DNA of 64,000 nt from contig CALWRH010000006.1 of the NCBI GenBank assembly GCA_944383895.1, forward strand, positions 66,158 to 130,157, written 5' to 3'. The notes beneath the pieces are model-generated. The model had not been told where the DNA came from. It worked only from the letters and a program-made list of their open reading frames with translations, and ran no database searches. This DNA comes from an uncultured Christensenellaceae bacterium. Its GTDB lineage: Bacteria > Bacillota > Clostridia > Christensenellales > UBA3700. Position numbers and translations under genes: made by a program. Every line of letters begins with the position of its first letter. The stretch's first letter is position 1. Shown piece by piece: positions 1-8,394 of this stretch.

Positions 1-3000
1 TTGGCTCCAATAAACGGCAACGTTATACTCTCCAAAGAACTGCATCCGCTGAATGCAGAAGAGCCTATGCTTGTCACGCTGTCCGGTATTGTTATATTTG
101 TAAGCGCAGTGCAATTATTGAACGCAGAATCGCCTATGCTCGTTACACTTTCAGGTATAGTTATACTTGTAAGTGAACTGCATCCGCTGAACGCAGAAGA
201 GCCTATATTTTCTCCACTGTTTATTATTACCGTTTGCAAAGTACTCTTTGGGATTACAGATATTGCATTTGTAGGAATATTTGCGGTAATAATACTGCAA
301 CCGCTGAACGCAGAAGAGCCTATGCTTGTTACGCTGTCCGGTATCGTTATGCTTGTAAGCGAACTGCAATTATAAAATACATAAGAGCCTATACTCGTTA
401 TACTATCGGGAATTACGAGATCTGTAACAAGAGCATTGTTAAGATATAATTTTTTTGCATAATATAACGGATTTGCATAGTAATCATTAAATGATATGTA
501 GCACCATGCCCCAATATCTGTTATATTAACTACTTTAAGCAAACTGCAATGATAGAACGCATACTCACCTATGCTTGTCATACTGTCTGGTATAGTTATA
601 CTCGTAAGCGAACTGCAATTATAGAACGCATAATCGCCTATGCTCGTTACGCTGTCCGGTATCGTTATACTTGTAAGAGAACTGCAATTATAAAATACAT
701 AAGAGCCTATGCTCGTTATACTATCGGGAATTACGAGATCTGTAACAAGAGCATTGTTAAGATATAATTTTTTTGCATAATATAACGGATTTGCATAGTA
801 ATCATTAAATGATATGTAGCACCATGCCCCAATATCTGTTATATTAACTACTTTAAGCAAACTGCAATGATAGAACGCATACTCACCTATGCTTGTCATA
901 CTGTCTGGTATAGTTATACTCGTAAGCGAACTGCAATTATAGAACGCATAATCGCCTATGCTCGTTACGCTTTCTGGGATTTCTAACTCCGTTATAAGTT
1001 CTCCGTTTAAGTATAAATTGTCAGCATGGCACAACGGATTTGAATACGAATTACTGAACAATATGTTACACCAAGTTTCAATATTGGTTATATTAACTGT
1101 TTCAAGCGAACTGCAATATTCGAACGCATCAGAGCCTATGCTGGTTACGCTGTCAGGTATCGTTATACTTGTAAGCGAACTGCAATTATAGAACGCATAC
1201 TCACCTATGCTTGTCACGCTGTCCGGTATTGTTATGCTTGTAAGCGAAGTGCAAGTCCTGAACGCATAATTGCCTATGCTTTCAAGTTTACTGTTCTCTC
1301 CAAACGTAACACTTGTAAGCGAACTGCATCCAGCGAACGCCCAGGCGCCTATGGTTGTCACGCTGTCCGGTATTGTTATACTTGTAAGCGAACTGCAATT
1401 ATAGAACGCATCAGAGCCTATGCTTGTCACGCTGTCACCTATGGTTATGTTTGTTAGCGAACTGCATCCGCTGAACGCAGAAGAGCCTATATTTTCCCCA
1501 CTGTTTATTATTACCGTTTGCAAAGTACTCTTTGGGATTACAGATATTGCATTTGTAGGAATATTTGCGGTAATGATACTGCAACCGCTGAACGCAGAAG
1601 AGCCTATGCTTGTCACGCTGTCAGGTATAGTTATGCTTGTAAGCGAACTGCATCCTCTGAACGCATAAGAGCCTATACTCGTTACACTGTCCGGTATTGT
1701 TATGCTTGTAAGCGAAGTGCAAGTCCTGAACGCATAATTGCCTATGCTTTCAAGTTTACTGTTCTCTCCAAACGTAACACTTGTAAGCGAACTGCATCCG
1801 TAGAACGCATACTCACCTATGCTTGTCACGCTGCCAGGAATTGTTATACTTGTAAGTGAACTGCATCCGCTAAATGCTGACGAACCTATGCTTGTTACGT
1901 TATATATATCGTTTTTATAGCTTATTCTTGAAGGTATTTCTATATCTCCGCTTAAACTTTGGATTTGTCTTACAACAGTTGCGTTTCCGTCTTTAAGCGC
2001 ATATCTTATACCTTTTTCGTCAACATAATAAATATTACCGTCACTTGTAACGTCGGTATTTTTACAATCCCATACAACAGGACAATTGCTATAATTCCAA
2101 TTGCTATTCCAATCACTTGGTAAGCTTGCAACTTCGCAATATATAGTTAGCGAAATGCAATTATTGAACGCATAAGAGCCTATGCTTGTTACACTGCTGG
2201 GTATACTTACGCTGACAATCGAATTACAATTTCTGAACGCAGAATCACCGATCTCCGTTACCGTAAACCCAAACAAATTCTCAGGAATGACGATTTCGAT
2301 GCCGTCTTTGTATCCGGTAACAGTTATCTCATCGCCGTTTATTTCATAAGTAAATTTACCCTTGATTTCTTCACTTGCCCAGCCGGCATAAAGCGTTATG
2401 TTCTTTCCGGGCATCGTTTCAAGAGTAAATTCATCATCAAACGACGTGGGAACTTTTTCAGTAAACCAACCTACAAAATAATATCCTTCTTTTTCGGGAA
2501 CAGGCAGAGATAAAGCCGAATCGGTTTCCTGCGTTATCGGCTCAATTTCGTTGCCGCCGTTCGTATCAAAAGTAATAGTACGGTTTTGCGCAACGTATTC
2601 GTCAAAATCACAAACGAAATCCTGACCGTTCAGATATTTCCATTCGTCTATATATGAAAGCAATCTTTTATTTGACTCATCCTTGCAATAATAAGCATAA
2701 CCTTCGTTATTGTTGGGATCGAGAAGGATTGCTTCTTCTCCGTAAACAAGAGTTGCTTCTTCCGTTACTTTAACGCTGTTTTCAGATTCGTAAGCGTTGT
2801 CTCCTGTAAGCTTCATTGTGAATTGTCCGCTTGACGAAGTAACTGTGAGCGACACATATCCGCCCGTAAAGCTGACTGCCGAACTCGGCGTATAGTCAAT
2901 CAGAACGGAAACGGAACTTGAACTCGTTGCCGTATAACTCTTGGACAACGTGCCGAGATAACTGTTTACGGTAAACTCAACTCTGCTTGTCGAAGTAACG

Positions 3001-4787
3001 TATAACTTATACTCCTTATTGCAAGGCAAATACATTCTGAACGTTCCGGTCACGTTACTGAAAGTTCTTTCAGTATTAAGCGGTATCGCATATTCCGCTT
3101 TACTGCCCAGATATTCAGATCTTGCATAAACCGCTGTCGGCTGAGTAATCGACTCGGAAGCAAACGAAAACTGCATAGAACCCGCTTTTTCTTCCTTATC
3201 GTCATACTCGTACCAACCGGTAAACAAAGCTTCGTCGCCGTAGGTGGGCACTTTCGTGGGAATCGTACCGTATTCTCCCTCGGGCACATAGATAATTTCA
3301 CTTATCGTTTCTTGCGTGCTGTCCGTATATATAACAACGGGAATTATTCGCTTAACGTGAAGAAGAGTCGCATCGTCTTCATCAAAACTCTGATAGTACT
3401 TTGTTACGCGGCTGTCAAGAACGAGTTCGTCAAAATAATTTTCACCCTCTCCCAGATAATGAATGCCTGAATTTTTTGTAACGTCTGTGAAATAGTACTC
3501 TTCTTCGTTTCCGTCAACCGTTCTTTTTGCTATAAATCCTATGAAATCGTATCCCGTTTTCACAGAATAATTCAACGTCTGGAATTTATCGAAAGGTTTA
3601 ACGTAAACAGAAGAAAGATTGTTGCCTTCTTCGTCAACAACGCTGATCGCTTTGTTTTGATAAGTCTGATAAAGTTTGAGATCGCTTCTGACAGGTGAGG
3701 AGTACTGATACGTTTCGTAACTTTCCGTTTCGTAATTGTAATAAACTCTTTCTTTATAAGTGAACTCACTGAGCGTATTGACGGCAATATCGGCAGGGAG
3801 TCTGTCGTTTTCAATAACTCTTACTTTATCATAAGGTTCGCCTGCGTAAATATTCGTGTAAAGACTTACATAATAATCGTGCCTTACATATATATCTACC
3901 AGATATCTCTTTACAACGCGCTGACCTTCGCTGACCGTCAGAAGCTGAATATTACTGCCGTAATTGAGCGTAAACATCTGCGCACCGTTGGGGTTGTTCC
4001 ATCCGCCTTCGTACCACAGAAGCGTATAGCCGCTTTCAACTGAAAATTCCATTTCTTCCTGCATTGTCAGGTCAAAATTGTTTGATTTGCCGACAACGTC
4101 CGTACCGCCAAGGTCGTCGCTGGTCAGCTCTATGTACAAATACTGCTGTACGCCCGTATAGCTGTCATAATATGAAGAATCGTGCTTTTTACCTTCGGTA
4201 GCAGGCTTGAAATAAACGTATTCGTCTTCATACGAAGTCACGATTATTTCCCATTTTGCAATAAGCCGTACGTTTTCATAAGGCATTATTGAAGTCGAGT
4301 TAAAAACTTTTCCGGATGAATTTTCCCAACATACAAACCTGTAACCGTCTCTTTCGGGAATCGGAAGATCTTTCATGACATCGCCTCCGGCATAGGACTG
4401 GCTGTCAATTTCTCCTTCCCATCCGTTGAGATTGAAAGTTACAGTATATTTTTTTACTTCAACTTTAATTTCAGTCCATTGCGCTACAAGAGTTATATCT
4501 CTGTCCGGCATTACGGATCCGACAGAATACTCATAACCGTCCGAATCTTTCCAACAATCGAACTCGTATCCGTCTCTTGTCGGTGTAGGCAAATCTGTAA
4601 GCGTTGCGCCCGCCTCGTATTCTCTGGACGAATATGTTTCGTTTCCGCCGTTGACATCAAACGTCACAGTATGTTTTATTACAGTAACGTCTGTTCCGCT
4701 TTCATTTGTAGCGCAACTTGCAAGACCGATTGTAAGAATAATAGCAGCGAGAATTACTGCAACAATAATAAACCCTTTTTTTCTCAT
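1..4787 (-). CDS. BspA-like leucine-rich-repeat surface lipoprotein, partial (C-terminus off the left edge)
   Basis: The reading frame is open from the ATG at 4787 to the window edge, giving 1,595 codons without a stop. A GGAGGAG Shine-Dalgarno precedes the ATG. The start encodes MRKKG, a hydrophobic segment and the lipobox LASC (Cys near residue 21), so this is an exported lipoprotein. Two Listeria-Bacteroides (InlB B-type) repeats follow (VTFDVNGGN... and VTFNLNGWEG...), each ending in a DGYxFxCW element. A long middle part has no family I recognise. A third B-type repeat (ITFDTNGGNEIEP) follows, and then from about residue 760 to the edge there are many LRR_5 units of the form CSSLTSITIPDSVTSIG.xAF. 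BspA-type proteins are cell-surface adhesins or binders in gut and oral bacteria; the ligand here is unknown. The LRR DNA contains long near-identical internal repeats. It has its own consensus promoter. Family call is secure; full length is unknown. Confidence 0.93.
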   Translation of the reverse strand, partial: MRKKGFIIVAVILAAIILTIGLASCATNESGTDVTVIKHTVTFDVNGGNETYSSREYEAGATLTDLPTPTRDGYEFDCWKDSDGYEYSVGSVMPDRDITLVAQWTEIKVEVKKYTVTFNLNGWEGEIDSQSYAGGDVMKDLPIPERDGYRFVCWENSSGKVFNSTSIMPYENVRLIAKWEIIVTSYEDEYVYFKPATEGKKHDSSYYDSYTGVQQYLYIELTSDDLGGTDVVGKSNNFDLTMQEEMEFSVESGYTLLWYEGGWNNPNGAQMFTLNYGSNIQLLTVSEGQRVVKRYLVDIYVRHDYYVSLYTNIYAGEPYDKVRVIENDRLPADIAVNTLSEFTYKERVYYNYETESYETYQYSSPVRSDLKLYQTYQNKAISVVDEEGNNLSSVYVKPFDKFQTLNYSVKTGYDFIGFIAKRTVDGNEEEYYFTDVTKNSGIHYLGEGENYFDELVLDSRVTKYYQSFDEDDATLLHVKRIIPVVIYTDSTQETISEIIYVPEGEYGTIPTKVPTYGDEALFTGWYEYDDKEEKAGSMQFSFASESITQPTAVYARSEYLGSKAEYAIPLNTERTFSNVTGTFRMYLPCNKEYKLYVTSTSRVEFTVNSYLGTLSKSYTATSSSSVSVLIDYTPSSAVSFTGGYVSLTVTSSSGQFTMKLTGDNAYESENSVKVTEEATLVYGEEAILLDPNNNEGYAYYCKDESNKRLLSYIDEWKYLNGQDFVCDFDEYVAQNRTITFDTNGGNEIEPITQETDSALSLPVPEKEGYYFVGWFTEKVPTSFDDEFTLETMPGKNITLYAGWASEEIKGKFTYEINGDEITVTGYKDGIEIVIPENLFGFTVTEIGDSAFRNCNSIVSVSIPSSVTSIGSYAFNNCISLTIYCEVASLPSDWNSNWNYSNCPVVWDCKNTDVTSDGNIYYVDEKGIRYALKDGNATVVRQIQSLSGDIEIPSRISYKNDIYNVTSIGSSAFSGCSSLTSITIPGSVTSIGEYAFYGCSSLTSVTFGENSKLESIGNYAFRTCTSLTSITIPDSVTSIGSYAFRGCSSLTSITIPDSVTSIGSSAFSGCSIITANIPTNAISVIPKSTLQTVIINSGENIGSSAFSGCSSLTNITIGDSVTSIGSDAFYNCSSLTSITIPDSVTTIGAWAFAGCSSLTSVTFGENSKLESIGNYAFRTCTSLTSITIPDSVTSIGEYAFYNCSSLTSITIPDSVTSIGSDAFEYCSSLETVNITNIETWCNILFSNSYSNPLCHADNLYLNGELITELEIPESVTSIGDYAFYNCSSLTSITIPDSMTSIGEYAFYHCSLLKVVNITDIGAWCYISFNDYYANPLYYAKKLYLNNALVTDLVIPDSITSIGSYVFYNCSSLTSITIPDSVTSIGDYAFYNCSSLTSITIPDSMTSIGEYAFYHCSLLKVVNITDIGAWCYISFNDYYANPLYYAKKLYLNNALVTDLVIPDSITSIGSYVFYNCSSLTSITIPDSVTSIGSSAFSGCSIITANIPTNAISVIPKSTLQTVIINSGENIGSSAFSGCSSLTSITIPESVTSIGDSAFNNCTALTNITIPDSVTSIGSSAFSGCSSLESITLPFIGA
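174..1798. repeat. Long internal direct repeats inside the LRR coding region
   Basis: Beyond the basic ~23-codon LRR unit, the DNA contains larger near-identical copies. A 318-bp (106-codon) tandem duplication covers about 330-646 and 647-964. A ~195-bp block at about 174-371 recurs at about 1458-1653, offset 1,284 bp. A ~110-bp block at about 1221-1330 recurs at about 1689-1798, offset 468 bp. All offsets are multiples of three, so recombination between copies would add or remove whole repeats in frame. Confidence 0.85.
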
Positions 4788-4860
4788 ACGCTCCTCCGAC
4801 TAAAACCACTATCAAAAAAACAAGCTGAAACAAAGTAAACCGTTGATAATAGTACTCTTT

Positions 4861-4889
4861 ATTATAACATTACAATGAAACGCTGTCAA
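4861..4889 (-). promoter_or_regulatory. Consensus promoter of the LRR lipoprotein
   Basis: On the minus strand TTGACA (4884-4889) is followed after 17 bases by TATAAT (4861-4866), about 70 bases before the ATG at 4787. Both hexamers are exact matches to the sigma-A consensus. Confidence 0.85.
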
Positions 4890-4930
4890 ACTTTTATAAA
4901 ATATATTTAACGCGCATAAATTCTTAAATA

Positions 4931-4965
4931 AAAAAACGTAAGTCAAACACTTGGTTCAACTTACG
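4931..4965 (-). terminator. Intrinsic terminator next to a tRNA-Leu 3' fragment
   Basis: The inverted repeat CGTAAGT (4937-4943) / ACTTACG (4959-4965) is followed on the minus strand by a T-run. It lies directly 3' of a 16-bp copy of the tRNA-Leu end, mirroring the arrangement at the intact tRNA-Leu 200 bp to the right. Confidence 0.7.
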
Positions 4966-4972
4966 CTAATAG

Positions 4973-4988
4973 TGGTGCGGATGACAGG
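4973..4988 (-). repeat. Partial copy of the tRNA-Leu 3' end
   Basis: These 16 bases are identical to the last 16 bases (including CCA) of the intact tRNA-Leu at 5177-5263. No tRNA body follows. The DNA between the fragment and the intact gene (4989-5140) shows no gene. Confidence 0.75.
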
Positions 4989-5140
4989 GGCTTTCGCTTT
5001 GCGAAAAGAAAATGCAAAGACTGTCTTTCCTTCTATTGTTATTCCTGCTTGCATTTTCTGCACCGTTCGCCTCCGTAAATTTTTGCAAATACAATACTCT
5101 GCTTATGGCTCACGGATCTCGTTGCGGGTCATACGGGCAA

Positions 5141-5176
5141 ACAAAAAAGAGAGCTGGGTTCAACTCTCTTTTTTGT
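5141..5176 (-). terminator. tRNA-Leu terminator (bidirectional)
   Basis: A perfect 13-bp stem (5141-5153 with 5164-5176) with a 10-base loop sits immediately 3' of the tRNA CCA. A-run and T-run flanks make it usable from both sides. Confidence 0.85.
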
Positions 5177-5263
5177 TGGTGCGGATGACAGGACTTGAAC
5201 CTGCACAGCCTTGCGACTATAAGAACCTGAATCTTACGCGTCTGCCAGTTCCGCCACATCCGC
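5177..5263 (-). tRNA. tRNA-Leu (CAG)
   Basis: This is an 87-nt class II tRNA with acceptor GCGGATG/CATCCGC, discriminator A and encoded CCA. The anticodon stem is TAAGA/TCTTA around loop TTCAGGT, giving anticodon CAG. The long variable arm and the GTTCAAGTC T-loop fit tRNA-Leu. Confidence 0.95.
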
Positions 5264-5277
5264 ACGTCAGTGAATAT

Positions 5278-5305
5278 ATTTTATCATATTTGCAGAGATT
5301 TGCAA
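5278..5305 (-). promoter_or_regulatory. Promoter of tRNA-Leu
   Basis: Minus-strand TTGCAA (5300-5305), a 16-base spacer and TAAAAT (5278-5283), about 15 bases before the tRNA 5' end. Confidence 0.6.
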
Positions 5306-5424
5306 CCGATATTGACTGCTTTTGCAAGATTTTTTTGCATTGTGCGGTTTTTATATGGCTAAAAACAGTTTATTTTGTCGCGGAAAGGGTTTATACTGTT
5401 AAAAAACAAAGAGGACTTAAGGTT

Positions 5425-6660
5425 ATGAAAGATATTATTGACGGGCTTTGCCTGTACGATCTGAACAGAGGCGTCGTCAAAACTCTGACAAGCACGGAAA
5501 ACGGCAAGATCAAAGCTGTAGGCGAACTTGCCGCGTTTGCAAAGAAGTTCAACGTAGGCGGCAATATCTGGCGCAAATATCTGGCATACCTAATCGCCAC
5601 GGACGAAAACGCCTTTTCTCTCTCCTGCGAAAGAAGAAAAGCCCCCGACGGCAAACTGAGCGGACTCGCCCTCTACGATATGGAACAAATCTTCAAGCTG
5701 TGGCATTACGATCTGAAAACGCTTTATCCGGGCAGTCTGGTATCTCTTCTCGACTTCGACGGCAAAGAAGACGAAAGCTATCACGGAGAGGCGGGCGAAA
5801 AGATAGATTATCTGTCTGACAACCTCGACAAAGCGACTGACGAACGCGCTTTTCTTGCTGCGGTAAAAGACTATTATGAGAAATACGGCGTAGGAGAATT
5901 CGGCTTATACCGCGCCTTCAGACTTGTCAGCAAATCCGGCAGTACAAACATCGAACTTCAGTATATAACCAACACGGAGCGCAAAAAATTGTCGGATCTT
6001 GTAGGGTACGAAATTCAGAAAAAACAGCTGCTTGACAATACCCTCGCCTTCCTTGACGGCAAGAGCGCAAACAACGTCCTGCTCTACGGCGACGGCGGCA
6101 CGGGCAAATCCTCTTCAGTCAAAGCTCTGCTCAACGAATACTCTGACAGAGGACTGAGAATTATCGAAGTATACAAGCACCAATTCACTTCGATCAGCGA
6201 GCTTATATCCAAAATAAAGGATCGCAATTACCGCTTTATCATATATCTCGACGATCTGTCTTTTGAAGAGTTCGAAACCGAGTATAAATATTTCAAAGCG
6301 ATAATAGAAGGCGGTATCGAGTGCCGTCCTTCCAACGTGCTCATATACGCGACGTCCAACCGCAGACATCTCATAAAGGAAACGTTTGCAGACCGCAACG
6401 ACATGCATGTCGGCAGCGACGAAGTCCACCGCAGCGATACTTTGGCAGAAAAGCTTTCACTCGTCGCGCGTTTCGGTCTTACGATACTCTACACCTCTCC
6501 CAACCAGGAAGAATACCTGAATATCGTCCGCTCTCTCGCAAAGCGTGCAGGCATTGAGATGCCCGACGTAGAGCTATGCACCCGTGCCCTGCAATGGCAG
6601 ATGCGCGGCTCCGGCAAGTCGGGACGTACCGCTCAGCAGTTCATCGACAGCCTTAATTGA
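5425..6660 (+). CDS. DUF815-family AAA+ ATPase
   Basis: 411 aa. The ATG at 5425 is preferred over upstream in-frame starts because those would read through the tRNA-Leu and its terminator, and because AGAGGA precedes this ATG. The N-terminal ~190 residues have no motif I know. Walker A is GDGGTGKSS near residue 221, Walker B is IIYLDDLSFEE near residue 272, and a sensor-1-like IYATSN lies near 306, followed by RRHLIKE. The C-terminal helical part (SGRTAQQFIDSL) is typical of the DUF815 family of DnaA/Cdc6-like P-loop ATPases. The biochemical role of this family is not established; it is soluble and cytoplasmic by sequence. It stands alone between tRNA-Leu and tRNA-Pro. Confidence 0.85.
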   Translation: MKDIIDGLCLYDLNRGVVKTLTSTENGKIKAVGELAAFAKKFNVGGNIWRKYLAYLIATDENAFSLSCERRKAPDGKLSGLALYDMEQIFKLWHYDLKTLYPGSLVSLLDFDGKEDESYHGEAGEKIDYLSDNLDKATDERAFLAAVKDYYEKYGVGEFGLYRAFRLVSKSGSTNIELQYITNTERKKLSDLVGYEIQKKQLLDNTLAFLDGKSANNVLLYGDGGTGKSSSVKALLNEYSDRGLRIIEVYKHQFTSISELISKIKDRNYRFIIYLDDLSFEEFETEYKYFKAIIEGGIECRPSNVLIYATSNRRHLIKETFADRNDMHVGSDEVHRSDTLAEKLSLVARFGLTILYTSPNQEEYLNIVRSLAKRAGIEMPDVELCTRALQWQMRGSGKSGRTAQQFIDSLN

Positions 6661-6701
6661 CAAAATCGTAATCATAAGCTGCAAATTATATCGATATTGA
6701 C

Positions 6702-6729
6702 TTGACAAACGGTATATTTCGTGTATAAT
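6702..6729 (+). promoter_or_regulatory. Consensus promoter of tRNA-Pro
   Basis: TTGACA (6702-6707), a 16-base spacer and TATAAT (6724-6729), 16 bases before the tRNA 5' end. Confidence 0.85.
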
Positions 6730-6745
6730 TAGTAAATGCAGACGT

Positions 6746-6822
6746 CGGGGTGTGGCGCAGTTTGGTAGCGCGCTTGAATGGGGTTCAAGAGGCCGCTAGT
6801 TCGAATCTAGTCACTCCGACCA
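6746..6822 (+). tRNA. tRNA-Pro (GGG)
   Basis: 77 nt with acceptor CGGGGTG/CACTCCG, discriminator A and encoded CCA. The anticodon stem CTTGA/TCAAG encloses loop ATGGGGT, giving anticodon GGG. The T-arm is CTAGTTCGAATCTAG. Partial copies of its 3' half lie downstream. Confidence 0.95.
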
Positions 6823-7355
6823 AAGCGAAAGCTCGGCTTTCGCGAACATAAAAAACACCGAGTTACCCTCGGTGCTTTTTTATGTCCTGTTTACGCCCTC
6901 GCTTTCTTAAGTCTCCGTGATTAGACAGTTCGAAATAGTGACGCTACGTTCGTTCCTCTCTCCGCTATTCCGTCGCTACTTCGTAGCTCCTTACGAATCT
7001 AGTCACTCCGACCAAAACGAAAGCTCGGCTTTCGCGAACATAAAAAACACCGAGTTACCCTCGGTGCTTTTTTATGCCCTGATTATGCCTTCGCTTTCTT
7101 ACGTCTACGCACCGTCGATATCGAAATCGTGGGCACTCAAAGCAAAAACTTAGCTTGTTGGTACAAATCTCTTTTGAGTGCTTTTGCGGTTTGTAATAAT
7201 TCTGACATGCGCAAAAAATATCTTAGCAAAACGCTTTACTTCGCTCACTATTCCGTCACTCGCACAGCTCGTTCCTTATGGCGTCGCTTTCGCGGCTTAC
7301 AGAAATATTGTCATTAGTACTTTGCCGACAAGCGAATATCTAGTCACTCCGACCA
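6802..7355. repeat. Duplicated tRNA-Pro 3' end and terminator (three partial copies)
   Basis: The block 6802-6908 (last 21 bases of tRNA-Pro, terminator and following bases) recurs nearly identically at 6994-7100, offset 192 bp. A third, shorter copy of the tRNA 3' end (18 bp) lies at 7338-7355. The DNA between the copies has no gene. A 9-bp inverted repeat (7133-7141 with 7173-7181) lies in between. The pattern resembles attachment-site scars, but no integrase or element gene remains. Confidence 0.8.
6856..6881 (+). terminator. tRNA-Pro terminator
   Basis: CACCGAG / CTCGGTG stem with loop TTACC, followed by CTTTTTT. The same hairpin recurs at 7048-7073 inside the duplicated block. Confidence 0.85.
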
Positions 7356-7458
7356 GCCTCGACCAAAGGTTTCTTTGCTTCTCTTTTTTTGCATTTTTAC
7401 CAACTACAAAAAAAGCTACGCTTTACACCATGCTTCTTCGCTTCCGATAAAAAGTGGT

Positions 7459-8081
7459 AGTGAACCTCGCAAAAAGTTGGTAGCATAGCGTGACTTTTTG
7501 CGAAATAGCGAGGGAGCAAGGCTTACAGCGAAACTTTTTGTATAAAAAAGTGGCGCGACGCGTTAAAAAACGTGCCGGTGGCACGTTTTTAGCCAAAGCG
7601 GCGAAGCAATTTATAATTGCGAGCGGGAAGTGAAACGAGCTTTTTATCGGAAGCGAAGGAGCAAGGTGTAATGCAAATATTTTTCTTTCATCTTAAGATT
7701 GAAGAAAAATAGGAGCAAAATAACCTTTGCACAAACCAATGTGAACGCAGTGAACCTCGCAAAAAGTTGGTAGCATAGCGTGACTTTTTGCGAAATAGCG
7801 AGGAAGCAAGGCTTACAGCGAAACTTTTTGTATAAAAAAGTAGAGCAAAGTTGCCTTTGCATCTATCTGCGCGAGTGAAACGAGCATCTCCGATAAAAAG
7901 TGGCGCGACGCGTTTGGAAAATGTGCCGGTGGCACGTTTTTAGCCAAAGCGGCGAAGCAATTTATAATTGCGAGCGGGAAGTGAAACGAGCTTTTTATCG
8001 GAAGCGAAGGAGCAAGGTGTAATGCAAATATTTTTCTTCCATCTTAAGATTGAAGAAAAATAGGAGCAAAATAACCTTTGC
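7459..8081. repeat. Two interleaved families of intergenic direct repeats
   Basis: Block A (93 bp) occurs at 7459-7551 and 7749-7841 with one visible mismatch. Block B (~180 bp) occurs at about 7546-7730 and 7896-8081. Block B contains a CGTGCC/GGCACG hairpin plus T-run (7571-7590; second copy at 7922-7941) and ends in sequence that is also the tRNA-Gly terminator. No open frame longer than background is present from 7360 to 8060, so this ~1.1-kb stretch is non-coding and repeat-built. Confidence 0.8.
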
Positions 8082-8085
8082 TCCT
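8052..8085 (-). terminator. tRNA-Gly terminator
   Basis: Stem AGGAGCAAA (8062-8070) / TTTGCTCCT (8077-8085) followed on the minus strand by ATTTTTC. It begins 5 bases from the tRNA CCA. Its left part is also present in the upstream copy of repeat block B. Confidence 0.75.
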
Positions 8086-8089
8086 GAGC

Positions 8090-8163
8090 TGGAGCAGGTA
8101 ACGGGAATCGAACCCGCACCCCAGGCTTGGGAAGCCCGTATTCTACCATTGAACTATACCTGC
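8090..8163 (-). tRNA. tRNA-Gly (CCC)
   Basis: 74 nt with acceptor GCAGGTA/TACCTGC, discriminator T and encoded CCA. The anticodon loop TTCCCAA gives anticodon CCC. A TATAAT-like -10 (minus strand, 8172-8177) lies just upstream; the -35 is weak. Confidence 0.95.
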
Positions 8164-8331
8164 GCGAATTTATTATATTCTATTTTCTTATAAGTTAGAT
8201 TATCACAAGTAGGGGCGACAGTCAAGGATGATCGACGTTTGCAGGGCTGAAAATATTTTTGATATAGTTTTTATTGGTGCATAAACGTATTGAACTGAGT
8301 CCGCTCTTTTTCCGTTTTTTCTTGTTTATCG

Positions 8332-8360
8332 TTGACATATATCAAATCATAGATTATACT
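8332..8360 (+). promoter_or_regulatory. Promoter of the marR-MATE-GNAT cluster
   Basis: TTGACA (8332-8337), a 17-base spacer and TATACT (8355-8360). Confidence 0.8.
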
Positions 8361-8366
8361 TGCAAA

Positions 8367-8384
8367 TAGTACGAAATCGTACTA
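8367..8384. promoter_or_regulatory. Palindromic operator over the transcription start of marR
   Basis: TAGTACGA-AA-TCGTACTA is a perfect 8-bp inverted repeat placed 6 bases after the -10 box and 10 bases before the marR ATG. The position fits autorepression by the MarR protein encoded next; the binding itself is inference. Confidence 0.75.
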
Positions 8385-8394
8385 AAGGAGCGTT

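Noticed and set aside
4951..5424. N-terminal extension of the AAA+ protein back to 4951
   Set aside because: It would translate through the tRNA-Leu gene (antisense) and its terminator; the ATG at 5425 has its own ribosome site.
6802..8081. Remnant of an integrated phage or conjugative element at tRNA-Pro
   Set aside because: Only att-like fragments are seen; no integrase, excisionase or other element gene lies between the copies, so it is kept as a finding about scars, not as a mobile element.
7459..8081. CRISPR array
   Set aside because: Repeats are too long, only two copies of each, and spacing is irregular; no cas gene.
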